Assembly (NCBI RefSeq): GCF_029784135.1
Contig: NC_073744.1
Span: forward strand, 77,417,935-77,481,934
Length of the DNA: 64,000 nucleotides
DNA from: Toxorhynchites rutilus septentrionalis
Lineage: Eukaryota > Arthropoda > Insecta > Diptera > Culicidae
Reading direction: 5' to 3'
The translations under genes were made by a program, and so were the position numbers. Of the stretch, positions 46,972-58,596 are shown piece after piece. The notes under the pieces were generated by a model, which had not been told where the DNA came from, searched no databases, and saw nothing but the letters and a program-made list of their open reading frames with translations. The stretch's first letter is position 1. Every line of letters begins with the position of its first letter.

Positions 46972-48948
46972 TATTAAACGGTTTTATCTTGCTTGGACCC
47001 GTTTGTATGTTTGTGACGTTGTAACTTTGTAACTTTGTCTGTAGCGCTATACCACATTAATAGTAATTTAACTCCCTTCCTGTTGACCGTATGATTTGAA
47101 ATCTGGAACACATCTTTATCTCTGGTGTCATTATAAAACTGCGTATTCCATGATCTTGAAAGTCCAAGATGACGGCCGGTGCAGAATGGCGGATTATGTA
47201 CATATTTTCTCAAAATTCCATCAATATCAGTTTTCCCAAAACCCCGTCAATATGGGTATCAAATAAAAGGACTTGGTCAAATACAGTTATTTATGAAAAA
47301 TGCAAATTCAACATGGCAGCTACTACAAAATAGCGGATTACATATTTTTTCAGAACCCCATCATTATGGATATCAAATGAAGGGCTTGACTAGTAGAACA
47401 CAGTTATTTATGAAAAATGCAAATCCAAAATGGCCGCCACAACAAGATGACGCCATATATATTTTTTCACAACCCCATCAATATGAGTATCAAATGAAAG
47501 GGCTTGATTAGAAGAACGCAGTTATTTATGGAAAATGTGAATTCAAAATGGCCACCACCACAAAATGGCGCCATTTTTTTTCAAAGCCCCATCAATATGG
47601 GTATCACATGAAAGTACTCGACTGGTAGAACACAGTAGATCATGAAAAATCAAAGTCCAAGATGGCCGCAGCTCCCAAATCAACAATTACTTTTTAATGG
47701 TTTCATTTAGCGTGCCCTGTTTGTATGTATGTTTGAGTGTTTGTAGGATTGTCCCACATTAATTGAAATCAGACCCCGTTCCTGATCACTGATTGATTTG
47801 AAATTTGGAACATACCTTTAATTTTACTGCCATTATAAAACTGCGTATTCCATGATCTTGAATAATTAAAAAAAAAATGCTTGCAGAATACACTGGAGTC
47901 GCTTTTTACGCGGGTGATACGTGCCACGTAAACAAAAACCGCGTAAAAGAAAACCGCGTAAATTCCAATAGCCGTGTAAAAACACCGCGTAAATTCCGAA
48001 ATCCGCGTAAAGAAAAACCGCGTAAATTCCAAAATCCGCGTAAAAATAAACCGGATAAATTTCGAAATCCATATAAAAATCTAACGAACAGTGAATTATA
48101 AATTAAAAATGCAACCCATATTCTAAAAATTGATAACCTGTTTTTTTGTATGCTGCAATCATGATATCTGTATATTCTTTTATTTCTCAGCTACTAATCA
48201 GTGATACAATACAAAGTTGTTTCGTGAAAAGTCACACCAATAAGCACATTGAATTTGTACGCGGTTGATGTAAAAAAAACCGCGTAAATTTTGAAATCCA
48301 CGTAAAAAAAACCGCGAAATTTCCGAAATCCGCGTTAAAACAAACCGCGTAAAATAAACCGCGTAAATTCCAAAAACAAAAAACGACGCGTAAAATAAAA
48401 CCGCGTATAAAAAAAACCGCGTAAAAAGTGATTTCAGTGTACACTACATTATGGACAACATAATTTCCACAAAATGATCGACTATGTATTTTTTGCAATC
48501 CCCTCAACTTTGGTATCGAATGAAATGATTTGACTAATAGAATACAGTACATCATGAAAATATTCCGAACAAAATTAGGTAAGAAATGAACGTTAGATAT
48601 CCATTATCCACAGTTAGTTGTTTCATCATATACCCCACGATTTTATTTTATTTTATTTTATTCTTAGTAAATTATCTGTATCATTAGTATACTTCTCTAC
48701 AATAAAACCATTAAACTTTTTTTTTAAATTTTTATTTCTTTGACCATTTTGGATTTGCGTTTTTCATAAATAACTGTGTTCTACTACCTTTCATGTGATA
48801 CCCATATTGATAGGGTTCTGAAAAAATATGTAATTCCCCATTTTGTAGTGGCCGTCATCTTGGATTTGCATTTTTCATAAATAACTGTGTTCTACTAGTC
48901 AAGACCTTCTTTTTGATACCCATACTGGATATTCAATATGGAATTATT
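46972..48948. repeat. Foldback-like core, copy 3
   Basis: The tandem-duplicate version of 44103-46080, with the same direct and inverted 120-bp units. One base is missing relative to unit 1 near 47380. Confidence 0.78.
47891..48439. mobile_element. MITE with CCGCGTAAA repeats, copy 2
   Basis: The duplicate of 45023-45571, same length, with TA at 47889-47890 and 48440-48441. Confidence 0.85.
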
Positions 48949-49044
48949 ATACAAATTATTTAAAATTTCAAAAATAAAATACTCCGGATAATCGAGCTCA
49001 AAATTCCGGACAATCGAATCCCGAATAATCGAGTCCGTCCTGTA

Positions 49045-49762
49045 CCTACAAAAATATGCTCATAAAAACTCACAACAACTTTTTCATTTTTTCATAGAAA
49101 TAATTCAACTGATCCTTATTTTGTTTACAGTAAAGATAGCGAAACAGTGTATTTGACAAAGTTTTAGATCCTATCAATATATGAACTTTTGTCGAAGACA
49201 TAAACTTTCTATATTTTATAGTTTCTGGAATATATGGCATTTTTGTATGAGAATCCAGAGAAAATAATGTTTTACTTGTAACATTTTTTGTGTAAATTCT
49301 CGCGTTTGAAATGTTCTTGATATGTTTCTGAAAAGAAAAAAGTTGACAGAGCATGTAAATCGCAATAATTCATACATACAAATGTTACGAATTAATCATT
49401 TATAGTAATTTTTCAAAGAAAAACATGAAAAAGTTGATGTTCGAAAACCTTTTTTCCTGTAAAAATGCCCATTTTCCGATGTATGAGTGACTTGTTATCA
49501 TCCCGAATGCCGGAAGCTATTTTAGACATGAAGAAATGAGTAAAATCACAAGACAAAATGGCGGCCGTTTGAAAAACAGAATGCGGTTTAAAACGTGTTT
49601 TCTTACGTTTCCGGATTTTTTTAAAACAGTAAAATTTATAAAATATTATTTTTTAGAGGTTCATGCGATAGAGAGATGCGCCTGCAGATTGTATCCATAT
49701 AAATTTGACATGAATCGGTTCAGTAGAACTTGAGATATCGTGTACGCCAGTTTGAAAAAAAC
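49045..49762 (+). repeat. Dispersed repeat Y, copy c
   Basis: Continues past the duplication right edge (49674) to the TA at 49763, so this copy is longer than copy b and probably represents the original right flank. It ends with the insertion of DD37E copy B, as copy a ends with DD37E copy A. Confidence 0.65.
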
Positions 49763-49764
49763 TA

Positions 49765-51054
49765 AAGGGTGTGTCACATCAAATTGCATCACGGAAAAAA
49801 CGCTGTAGAAATTTAATTTTTAGGAATTATATCTTCAGCTTTCGCTTATAATCAGATAAGAGTGTATAGATCACGTTGGCCATGCTTCACTGTCAATTTT
49901 TCGTAAATTTGGAAAAATGTCGTCGGACGAAAAAGAGCGTCGTGAATTAATCCTGTGCACTCATTTCGAGAATCCGGAGTTGTCACATCGGGACATCGGT
50001 AAGATGCTGGGAATCGTCCAATCCACGGTCAGCAGAGTACTAAAACGATACTTCGAGAACCTAACCATCGACCGGAAGGTGAAGAACGGCAAAAATGGAT
50101 GCTCCGTCAGTGAAAAAGATCACAAGCGCGTAGTTAAGCAGTTTAGACGTGATCCGAGAAGTTCGGTCCGGGATGTCGCCAATAAGCTGAATTTGTCAAG
50201 TTCATTCGTCCAGCGGACCAAGCAGCGGGAGGGCCTGCGTACATACAAGGTTCAGAAGGCTCCTAACCGCGACGAAAGGCAAAACATGGTGGAGAAGACG
50301 CGAGCCCGGAAGCTGTACACCGAAATGCTGACGAAGCCGCACGCCGGACGACGAAACCTACGTCAAAGCGGACTTTCGTCAGCTGCCGGGCCTGTTGTTC
50401 TTCTCCGCAGAGGACAAATTCAGCGTTCCGGAGGAGATTCGCAAGCAGAAACTATCCAAGTTTGCCAAAAAGTACATGGTGTGGCAAGCGATCTGCTCTT
50501 GCGGAAAGCGGAGCGCCCCCTTCGTGATGACCGGCACGGAAAACGGGCAGGTTTACCTTAAGGAGTGCCTACAGACGCGCTTACTACCACTATTGAAGCA
50601 GCACGAGGGTCCGACCATCTTCTGGCCGGATCTCGCTTCGTGCCACTATTCAAAGGACGTGTTGGAGTGGTACGAAGCCAACGGAGTCACCTTCGTGCCA
50701 AAGGAAATGAACCCGCCCAACGCGCCGGAGCTTCGCCCAATAGAGAAATATTGGGTGATTATGAAGCAGGCCCTCCGGAAGAACCCAAAAGTTGTCAAAT
50801 CGGAGGCGGACTTCAAGAGAAAATGGATTTCTGTTCAAAAAAAACTACAACCTGACGTTGTACAGAACCTTATGGACGGGGTAAAGAGAAAGGTTCGAGC
50901 ATACGGGCTTGGGCTCGAAGTATGAATAAAAAGAAAATGCCAAAAGTTGTTTAATAGTTTTTATTTTACTGTCTAAAATTTTCAAAAGGATCGGTCTACT
51001 GGGCGAATTTCTACAGCGTTTTTCCCGTGATGCAATTTGATGTGACACACCCTT
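49765..51054 (+). mobile_element. DD37E mariner/Tc1-type element, copy B
   Basis: 1290 bp with the same inverted termini as copy A, TA at 49763-49764 and 51055-51056, and transposase on the plus strand. It differs from copy A by scattered substitutions and three indels. Its termini are well preserved (the right end has one T fewer and one C more in the GCGTTTTTCCCG tract). Confidence 0.94.
49917..50925 (+). pseudogene. DD37E transposase, 8-bp deletion (copy B)
   Basis: Starts ATG 49917 (MSSDEKERRELILCTHFENP) and ends TGA at 50923-50925. The DNA-binding half is intact to TEMLTKPH. There, near 50341-50345, eight bases are missing relative to copy A, removing CLVM and shifting the frame immediately before the first catalytic aspartate. 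The rest is open in another phase from about 50349: FFSAEDKFSVPEEIRKQKL, FWPDLASCHY, APELRPIEKYW, ending YGLGLEV. The second and third catalytic residues, separated by 37, are intact here, unlike in copy A. Length 1009 bp equals a 338-codon gene minus eight. Confidence 0.93.
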
Positions 51055-51056
51055 TA

Positions 51057-51690
51057 GTTTCGAGAAAAGCGCGTTTGAAGTTCATTGTTTTGGCCGTACC
51101 AGGTTAGATACCGTATCACTAAAATGGCTCTAACTCGGTGAACAATAGGATTTTCGGTAAGTCATTTTTAGGTTATATTCTTCAATGCCCAAACTACAGA
51201 AATATGAAGGAAATTTGCATAGAGTATATTATCGTGCAAATCAACATTTCGTAGCAAGTTCCGAATGAAAAATCGAGATAACTATTTTTATTGACACCCA
51301 AAACCCTACTTTTCGTTTCGTATTCCGAAAAAACTCCCAGAGTGCCAATTTTTGACAAAAAAAATGTTACGAGATCACACTAGTTCTCGACGTTTTATGC
51401 CATTTTAAGACATTTGGCATTAAATTTTTTTTTCAAGAACCCCGACTTCCTTTAATCCCCCCCTTGGGTGGTTTTTCTATTTTCAAAAAACTCAAACTTT
51501 GACCGCTTCGCGCCGCTCTCCCTTAAGTTCGATTGAGCTGTTATTTTGCATAGGGTGTTTTTTCGAGGTGGTGAACATTTTGTATAGGGTAACTTTCTGA
51601 AATTTTAGGATCGATACATACATTCATTGGCACCCTAATGTATAGTCTAGGACCTAAAATAAGCGAAATCCAAAATATAAATCTAAGATT
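51057..51690. other. Spacer without recognised gene
   Basis: AT-rich with phrases such as TGGCTCTAACTCGGTGAAC that look like old repeat, but no partner was found in the window. Confidence 0.3.
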
Positions 51691-51692
51691 TA

Positions 51693-52211
51693 ACTGTTCG
51701 GCTGAAAAGTTTATAAGGTAACACAGTAAAACAATTTTTTTTTTGCAAAATTCAATTTTATTATTCGCTTTCGAGGGCGATACAGCGATTATAGTGATCT
51801 TGCAACTTTCGATGCCATTTTTATAGTACTCTTTCGGGGTTTCCAAAATAGGCCTCAGTTTCGGTAATCGCTCCATCATCGGTCATATATTTCTTGCCAG
51901 CGAGCATTCCCTTCAAGTCTGCGAACAGAAAATAGTCGCTGGGCCAGAGCTGAAGAATACGGTGGATCCGGAAGCAATTCGAAGCCCAATTCATGCAATT
52001 CTGCCATCGTTTCCATTGATTTGTGATTTTTCTTTTTTTTTTTGACAATAACAAAAGTTGCTTCACTATCAATGCTGTAACTCATGAACCAATCGACCGA
52101 TTGCCAACACGACACGTATCCATTGAATGATGGTGCTTTGTGATAGTCAAGTAGATTTTTGCAAGAGGCGACATCTAGATGTCTACCTTATGATCTTTTC
52201 AGCCGAACTGT
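51693..52211 (-). mobile_element. Internally deleted mariner (irritans-like), 519 bp
   Basis: The ends read ACTGTTCGGCTGAAAAG on the left and, reverse-complemented, ACAGTTCGGCTGAAAAG on the right, followed by ATAAGGTA, each flanked by TA (51691-51692 and 52212-52213). Only the C-terminal part of the transposase survives. At 519 bp it is less than half the usual 1.3 kb. Confidence 0.85.
51780..52072 (-). pseudogene. Mariner transposase C-terminal remnant
   Basis: The minus-strand coding relic includes NWASNCFRIHRILQLWPSDYFLFAD, KGMLAGKKYMTDD, AITETEAYFGNPERV, then after frame changes a KWHRKLQDHYNRCIALE tail. The PSDYFLF block is the third catalytic aspartate region of DD34D mariners, and the tail is the typical mariner C-terminus. 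The DNA-binding domain and first two catalytic residues are gone. Several frameshifts are present. Confidence 0.8.
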
Positions 52212-52213
52212 TA

Positions 52214-53933
52214 CCTGGAACCACACTGTATTATGCCTCGACTGTACAAATAGCCACTAATGATTCTCTGATTCTGGTTAATTATTTCGTTTTTTACATA
52301 TCGATGTCGTGACACACATGAATCACGCCTGGAAATTTGAATTACAATATCCGGTTCGTTGCGAATTTCGCTGTTAATCAATATTGATCGAACCCTGAAC
52401 CTCAATTCAATTACCGCACATGTAAACAACCGTGATTTGAACGAATAAAAACTGGCAGATAAAAATCAAGCATATCTGTAATAACGATCGGCCCCGCATC
52501 CGATGGCGCCTCCGTAAATCCAATTAGTTTTTATTTTCGAAGAGTTCACGCCCCACTTTAATTGGCAAATGTTCAATTTTCGACTGTGGCCAAATTTTAA
52601 TGATATCGGATATCAATAAAAATCTCTCGGCCATGTCATTAATACACTCAGATGATGCCGGTGGGCATTACGCGGCTTGCCACTCGGATCGCTTAAATTG
52701 CCCCTGGGAAATTTGGGAAACACAGTAAATTCGGGTAAATGAAAGTATACTGCAGCGTGTGGGAAATATAAACAAACAAAAAAAAACACTTTTTCACCCG
52801 ATTGGTTTCCAATAAGAGAGGTGACTTCGAATATGACGCATGATTGCGCTTGCCTCAATTGGTTTAATTAATATTAATCGGGTGTTCGGTTCGTTAGGTA
52901 AATATAAACACATACGCGTTCATGTCGGTTAGTATCCCATTACAGCGCAGACACGGTTAATGGAAATTGTGTGCTTTGACATTATTGGTCATTAGGGGCG
53001 ATTTGTTTCGGTCATTAGTGCTCATGTTTGTGACAAATTGTACTCTCATATGCAACACCATTGAACATATCGCTCTATTGCAGGGGTATGCATTCTGTGG
53101 TCCGGAAAGTATAGCCTAGTATTCTGACAGCTGTCAAAACTGGATGACATCCGAAATAACGTTTGTTTGTTTATACTTTTTCTAATCGAATTTTAATGTC
53201 TAGTGGATCTGCTCCCGAATCAAAACGGTGCTTCTATGGATACTAGATAACGGTACTCAGTACAAAAAAAGTTGTCACCCATTCTTGTGGAAAGGTTCAA
53301 TGGAAACCTCAATGTATTGCGGCACTGTGTAGATGTAGAGAGCAAATGTTATTCTGTAGATTCAAACAGAAAGATAAAGGACGAAAGACGCCAATCTTAT
53401 TATTTTACGATACTTGTTATCAAAAAGCAGGACTGCATGTTGGGACTCATTCGAAAGATATCACACGAAGGAGAATTATAATTGAGTGGCATGCCGATTT
53501 CTGGCAACACGGGTATCGTCAGTTTAGGGATCATTTGAGTAAGTAAATGATACGTTTGAAAAAAGTATAAATTAAACAGCACGGATGGAAGAAAATCTAA
53601 TTCTTCATATTAAACTGCAGGTTGAAAAAATTGAAACTTGTTGCCAGAAACAACGATTTTTTTCCTACTGATGCAGCTCAATACTTTGTTTGCTATAGGA
53701 TAACAAAACAAAATTTTTTTTTTTAAATTATATTTCTATTTTTAGTAGGCGATATAAAAAAAAATAAATACTTATGCACACCAGTCTTGTAAATCCATTG
53801 CATTGACGCATTGTAACTCAAGATTACGGGTCATATTTTAATAATGAGCGTTATTCTAAAGATTCAGGAAAATTAACAAATTATTATCGAATTACAAATT
53901 ACGAACAAATTATTAACAAATTATTATTAATTA
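52214..53933. other. Anonymous DNA, no gene recognised
   Basis: Balanced composition between 52300 and 53060, then AT-rich. The plus-strand frames at 53272-53481 and 53346-53546 overlap in different phases without domain similarity. A short direct repeat ACAAATTATTA(A) occurs at 53896-53925 beside the Helitron end. Confidence 0.35.
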
Positions 53934-54262
53934 CTAGCTGATGCGGCAAACTTCGTCCCGCCCCTTTTCGTTTTCTTACTAAGCACACGATCATGGGTCC
54001 AATCGCAGAACTGTTCATTGATTGATCATTAATCATTGAACATTGATCTTCTAATCTACCCTTTAATTTTTTTTACTATCAAAATTCAGTACTTTTACCA
54101 ACACTCGATATTTGCTTGATTAGTTTTCGAGTTATGCAAAATTTGTGTTTCATTTGTATGGCAGCCCCCCACCTTTTTAGAGAGAACGGAAGGGGTATCT
54201 AGCAACCGTAGGAATTTTTCGTGGCCCCTAAAACCTCCACATGGCAATTATATTATATTAAT
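53934..54262 (-). mobile_element. Helitron 3' fragment
   Basis: On the minus strand it ends ACGAAGTTTGCCGCATCAG then CTAG (53937-53934), matching the 3' end of the Helitron at 23299-25064. Inward similarity includes the GATCATGGGTCCAATCGCAG phrase, with one partial unit of the 140-bp array (GTTTCATTTGTATGGCAGCC). It has no 5' end and is followed outward by T as expected. Confidence 0.8.
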
Positions 54263-55682
54263 TGAATATTCGCGATCCTCGGCAAACATTTCCAAATCTG
54301 AAATGTAATGCTCAAATGAACAACTTCACAATGCTTGAAAGACTTTCGTCAGTGTAATGTGGAACAGCCGACGAAACAGTACAGAAGATCATTAACAAGG
54401 AAATTGAAAAACATTCGTCAAGACTTTTCACAACAAGTTAAACTTGAAATATAATTTCCTTATATCAAAGAACAATATTTGGACATGGTTTGAAATATCT
54501 TCCAACTGGCATTGAATGTTTCGGATCAATTTCAGAACAAACTCGTCGATCTACAAATGACCGATTTTTATCATGTTCCGAGCATTGTTGTCTTTTCCAT
54601 AGCATTATGTGAATATGGCTTTCCTACAATTCTGCTGATATATCGAAGATGACATGAGGTGTGTTGTTTGACAACGTTATTAAGAATTACGATTTTGGCG
54701 GAAATCGTTCAGACACAGATGCCTTACTGACTTTATATACCTTTTTTGTAATCAGATATAAGTATTAAATGGAAATTTGCGGCGAACATAACATAAAAAC
54801 CGTTTGTATTCTATTATTTTACTGATATGCTACAGACTTGCCTACAAAATACTGATAGGGGGGAAGCACTGGGATTAATTTTCGTAAAGGGGGGGTTTAT
54901 GAAGCCAAAAAGGTTGAAAACCACTGTTATAGACCAAAGAGGTGCGCACTCGTTGAGGGTAGATTGTGTTATTTTGACCCGAAAGATATTCACCCGAATT
55001 CCAATCACCCGTATGTAACATTTACCAAGCGTACTATTTACAGCTGCATTTAATTAGAAGGTATTTTTATATTTAATCCCAATAAGCGTTATTAAAATGA
55101 TTACATTCATACATTAACTAGTATCCAAACCCCCGTAATGGTAGAGGATAATCGAGAGAAAGAGCGGCTTTTATTTTTCAAAGTTATGAAAAAAGATATA
55201 TAGTTTCACTTTTATATTAAATTAATTACCAATTTTGTATGAATGATGGACTTTCAAATTGGATTGTAAACGTAATCCATAAAATTCATAGAATGCGATA
55301 TTGAAATATGTTAAAATAAAAAACAAAAAGACAGATGATGTGTTGGTTGGACATAAAAGTAGGTATTATAACACAACGATATTCACGAGCATTTAGATGA
55401 AACAATGTCACTAGAATATCTTTCATATGGACAAAACGTTTACCCGAATGGTGAACTATCCCGAATGAGAAAGAAAGAAATATTTTTAAAAAAAACATTA
55501 AACTTTGAATTAACATAGTTGAACATCAGAGAGTTTGAAATAATTTTCTGTAATTTTTGAATAAAGATATTTACGTTTGTTAAATCCAATTCAAATATTT
55601 AGAACGAAAATAAAAGAAACGCTTGAAAACAGTTTCAAGATTATAAAAATGTTTAAAATATAATTATTTTTTTAATACTTAC
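54263..55682. other. Spacer with sparse ACCCGAA motifs
   Basis: No gene. CACCCGAATTCC, CACCCGTATG (54990-55016) and TTTACCCGAATGG (55440-55452) are inverted versions of the ATTCGGGTAAA motif that forms the minisatellite at 61265-61445, suggesting shared ancestry. Confidence 0.45.
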
Positions 55683-55871
55683 TGTTGGAGTGCGATCACA
55701 GCCGTCACCTGAAGCTGTCAACAAACCGGATGCGATTGAAGAGGAATGATCGTGATTATCATTATACCTATAGCCGACTGAGAACGCAGTATAAAATTGT
55801 ACTTTTAACTCTTAATACGTGGAATACATGTTTATTCGTTTGTTACGTTACTTCCTCGGTTTACCCTAACA
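55683..55871 (+). repeat. Possible solo LTR, 189 bp
   Basis: Starts TGTTGGAGTGCG and ends CCTAACA, giving TGTT...AACA ends, and has a TATAAAA at 55790-55796. It abuts the end of the BEL/Pao remnant. Orientation is judged by the TATA motif; no 5-bp target duplication was found and no second LTR copy is in the window, so it may be coincidence or belong to the adjacent element. Confidence 0.35.
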
Positions 55872-55887
55872 TCGTAAAACTCACGTA

Positions 55888-57235
55888 TTAGGTTTGAAGT
55901 GCATTGCACGTAGGAATAACGCCAAGGCAATCAAGCGCGAATAAATTTTTCATAGATTGATGAAGATTTTCTTCTGATTGTTCATCACAAGGACACATAT
56001 GAATAGTGTAATGAATCATGTTAGTAGCTTCATTTGTATGCCATCCCCCGCAAACGGTCCACCCAAGTCGAGTTTTTATCGCTTTCGGTTGATGCATTCC
56101 TCCCTCGCAGCTTTTTCGGACGAGTGATACATTGTCATGACTCATTCCTTTCAAAATACGTGGTCTGGCTTCTCGGTATGAATCGATGGGTAATCCGTGA
56201 AGATACGGTTATCGATGAGACAAATCTATATGAAGTTTTTCTACTGTTCGCACACCGGTAAGTTTATATCTTGTTGCATCACGACGTGATCCAGATATTT
56301 CCAGATTAACTTCTCTAGAGCCCTGCTCATATTGCTGTGTTCCACCCGTCCACCGTAAACATAACGGTTTTATAGTTCAACCCCAGATCGAGCTCATCGG
56401 CTAATTCTTGATCAAGTAGCGTAAGCGCTGATCAACTATCGAGAAATGCGTATGTTGAAACAGGGCCCTTGGTGTGTGGACTCCAGAATGCATATTGACA
56501 GCACTGCCAGCTATAACTGTCTCGCCATACTCGTTCATCCCACCTTTTGTGTATACCCCTTTTATAGCAACCCTTGAGTGCAATCTGACTGCTCATATGA
56601 ACACGGCACACGGATAACATTCCTCTTCCTTTTTACAGCCATTGCAGAGGTAAGATGTGTTTGAGAGTCCCGGGGCAAAGTAGCATACCCCACGAAGCCC
56701 GGTGATTTACACACTTGGTACCATACAGCACAACTGGGATGTATCTGAACAATGTTGAACTCGAAGTAGTTTTATGTACGTTGCTACCGAAAGCCGCTCG
56801 ATTGGAATCTGGCTGGGGTGATGGAGATATGACATTGCTTGACTCGGTGTTTAAATTAGTCGACTGCCCTTTTTCATGGTTGTGCAGCAATTCATAATGG
56901 CGAAACATGCATCCATTTATTCCGCATGGCTTTGCATTGCAACCACCCTTATGAACGCGGAGGCACATACGACATATCCCGAATTCTTTCACCACGGACC
57001 ATCGAGAATAACGTGAGAAATCTAAGAAGCGTTTACATCTGTCTATGGTTTTTCACCCCCCATGGAATATGGGGCATGAAGGGCTGATAGAGTGTGCTGC
57101 ATTAGAATCAGAATCAATGGTGTGTTGCCGACATGTGATGATTCTGGTAACTTTGGTGTTCCCATTTGTTGGTCGTAATCCCATATTTCTGGAACTATTT
57201 AAAGAAATTCCGTACCACTTTCCCAGATAGACCAA
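55888..57235 (-). pseudogene. BEL/Pao zinc-finger, protease and early Pol relic
   Basis: In order on the minus strand: a Cys/His region (CPIFHGG near 57060; CRMCLRVHKGGCNAKPCGIN near 56960, then HYELLHN); the protease entry FRYIPVVLYG near 56745; TYAFLDS near 56450 with an in-frame stop immediately after it, in the active-site region; and the early Pol block KTRLGWTVCGG near 56070 with YTIHMCPCDEQSEENLHQSM and FALDCLGV. Frames change several times between these blocks. The polymerase domain is missing. Motif order agrees with BEL/Pao, not Gypsy or Copia. Confidence 0.8.
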
Positions 57236-57294
57236 TTTTTGTTACGATCGAACGATTAGAAGACTTTTGTTCGCTGAATATCTTTATTATTTTC

Positions 57295-57336
57295 CGAAAG
57301 GTATTCTATTCTCTTCCGTCAATAGAATACCTTTCG
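57295..57336. repeat. Perfect 16-bp stem hairpin
   Basis: CGAAAGGTATTCTATT (57295-57310), a 10-base loop (CTCTTCCGTC), then AATAGAATACCTTTCG (57321-57336). It interrupts the BEL remnant about 60 bp left of the mariner. Function is unknown; it may be a tiny palindromic insertion. Confidence 0.9.
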
Positions 57337-57396
57337 CCATTCTTTTAAATTCTACGTAAATCACTAATCTGACCAATCTTTACAAGATAAATATTA

Positions 57397-58594
57397 GGCT
57401 GTCAAAAAAGTCCTGCGGTATTTTTTTTCAATTTTCATTTGTTCATAAAATTAGTAACAATCATCTGTTTTAAGTCAAATATGCGCCGTTTTGTTCGATG
57501 ACTGAATACCCCTGTTATAGAAGCTCGCTTCCTTATTGGCAAAAAACTCGGATAGCCAATTTTCACAGGCCTCTTTTGTGGCTAACTTCTGACTACCTAG
57601 CTCGTTCGCCATGGACAAAAACAGGTGGTAGTCACTTGGTGCAAGGTCCGGACTATACGGCGGATGCAAAAGAACCTCCCATCCGAGCTCCCGGAGCTTC
57701 TGGCGCGTCACCAAAGAAGTGTGTGGCCTGGCGTTGTCCTGATGGAAGACAATGCGGCCTCTGTTTATCAAAGATGGCCTCTTCTTCATGAGTGCTATCT
57801 TCAAGCGGTCCAGTTGTTGGCAGTACAGGTCCGAATTGACCGTTTGGCCATAGGGAAGCAGCTCATAATAGATTATTCCTTGACAATCCCACCAAACACA
57901 CAGCAGAACCTTCCTGGCCGTTAATGAGGGCTTGGCCACCGTCTGAGCCGCTTCAGCGGGCTTCGACCATCCGCTTCAGAAACGGGTCGATTTTGTTGCG
58001 ATTCAGCAGCGATTCACATGCGTCGATACGGTCAAAGATGTTTTTTTGCGTCAACGTGTGTAGCACCCATACATCGAGCTTCTTTGTGAATCCAAGCTTC
58101 TTCAAATGGTTAATAACGGTTTGATGACTTATCCCCAGCTCTTGGCCGATGCTACGGCTGCTACTATGCCGGTCTTTCTCGGCTAATTCAGCGATTTTGT
58201 CGCAATTTTCGACGACAGGCCTTCCGGAGCGTGGCGCATCTTCGACGACCTCTACACCAGAACGAAAACGTTGAAACCATCGTTGTGCGGTGGAAATGGA
58301 AACTGTATCGTCCATAAACTGAACAAATTTTATTGGCAGCTTGAGATGCATTTTTGCCTTTGTCATAGTAGTACTGTGAAATATGTCGGATTTTCTCTTT
58401 ATTTTGCTCCATATTTGCGACACTATAACTCACGAACGACTTAACCAAACAAAACACTATATCAAGGACTATATTATAGCGCACAAAAATACCTTTACAA
58501 CAAGCTATAGTCTGACTCGATACAATGAATACAACTAGAACTACGCGCTTACAACGACACCTCGCGGAAATACCGCAGGACTTTTTTGACAGCC
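57397..58594 (-). mobile_element. DD34D mariner, internally deleted
   Basis: Both ends read GGCTGTCAAAAAAGTCCTGC inward from a TA (57395-57396 and 58595-58596). It is 1198 bp. Outside it lies an 18-bp perfect inverted repeat, TTTACAAGATAAATATTA at 57379-57396 and its complement at 58608-58625, so the insertion went into or next to a palindrome. A fragment of the same left end is at 60755-60815. Confidence 0.9.
57475..58412 (-). pseudogene. DD34D mariner transposase, missing first catalytic region
   Basis: Starts ATG 58412-58410 (MEQNKEKIRHISQYYYDKGK). After KICSVYG the frame shifts; then VSISTAQRWFQRFRSG, EDAPRSGRPVVEN, ELGISHQTVINHLKKLGFTK (helix-turn-helix) and LLNRNKIDPFLKRMV. Directly after this a deletion near 57950 removes the segment holding the first catalytic aspartate. 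The frame resumes with QTVAKPSLTARKVLLCVWWD, IVFHQDNARPHTSLVTRQKL and PPYSPDLAPSDYHLFLSM. The D in HQDN and the D in APSD are separated by 34 residues, the mariner signature. The C-terminus (ASFYNRGIQSSNKTAHI) is altered. Inactive. Confidence 0.9.
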
Positions 58595-58596
58595 TA

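Larger units (their letters stand above)
46855..49042. mobile_element. Pogo-like non-autonomous element, copy 2
   Basis: Copy of 43986-46174 carried by the tandem duplication, not a separate transposition: the flanking DNA is duplicated with it. The right TA is at 49043-49044. Confidence 0.7.
46806..49674 (+). repeat. Tandem duplication, unit 2 (2869 bp)
   Basis: Near-identical to unit 1. Noted differences include AAGTCAACAA to AAATCAACAA near 47680, GAAGTCC to GAAATCC near 48000, CCTTCC to CCTTCT near 48905, TTCAAAACG to TTTAAAACG near 49588, and the two indels. Divergence this low implies either a very recent duplication, gene conversion, or an assembly artefact. Confidence 0.95.

Noticed and set aside
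55685..55891. 68-codon plus-strand ORF
   Set aside because: Coincides with the LTR-like block and has no protein similarity.
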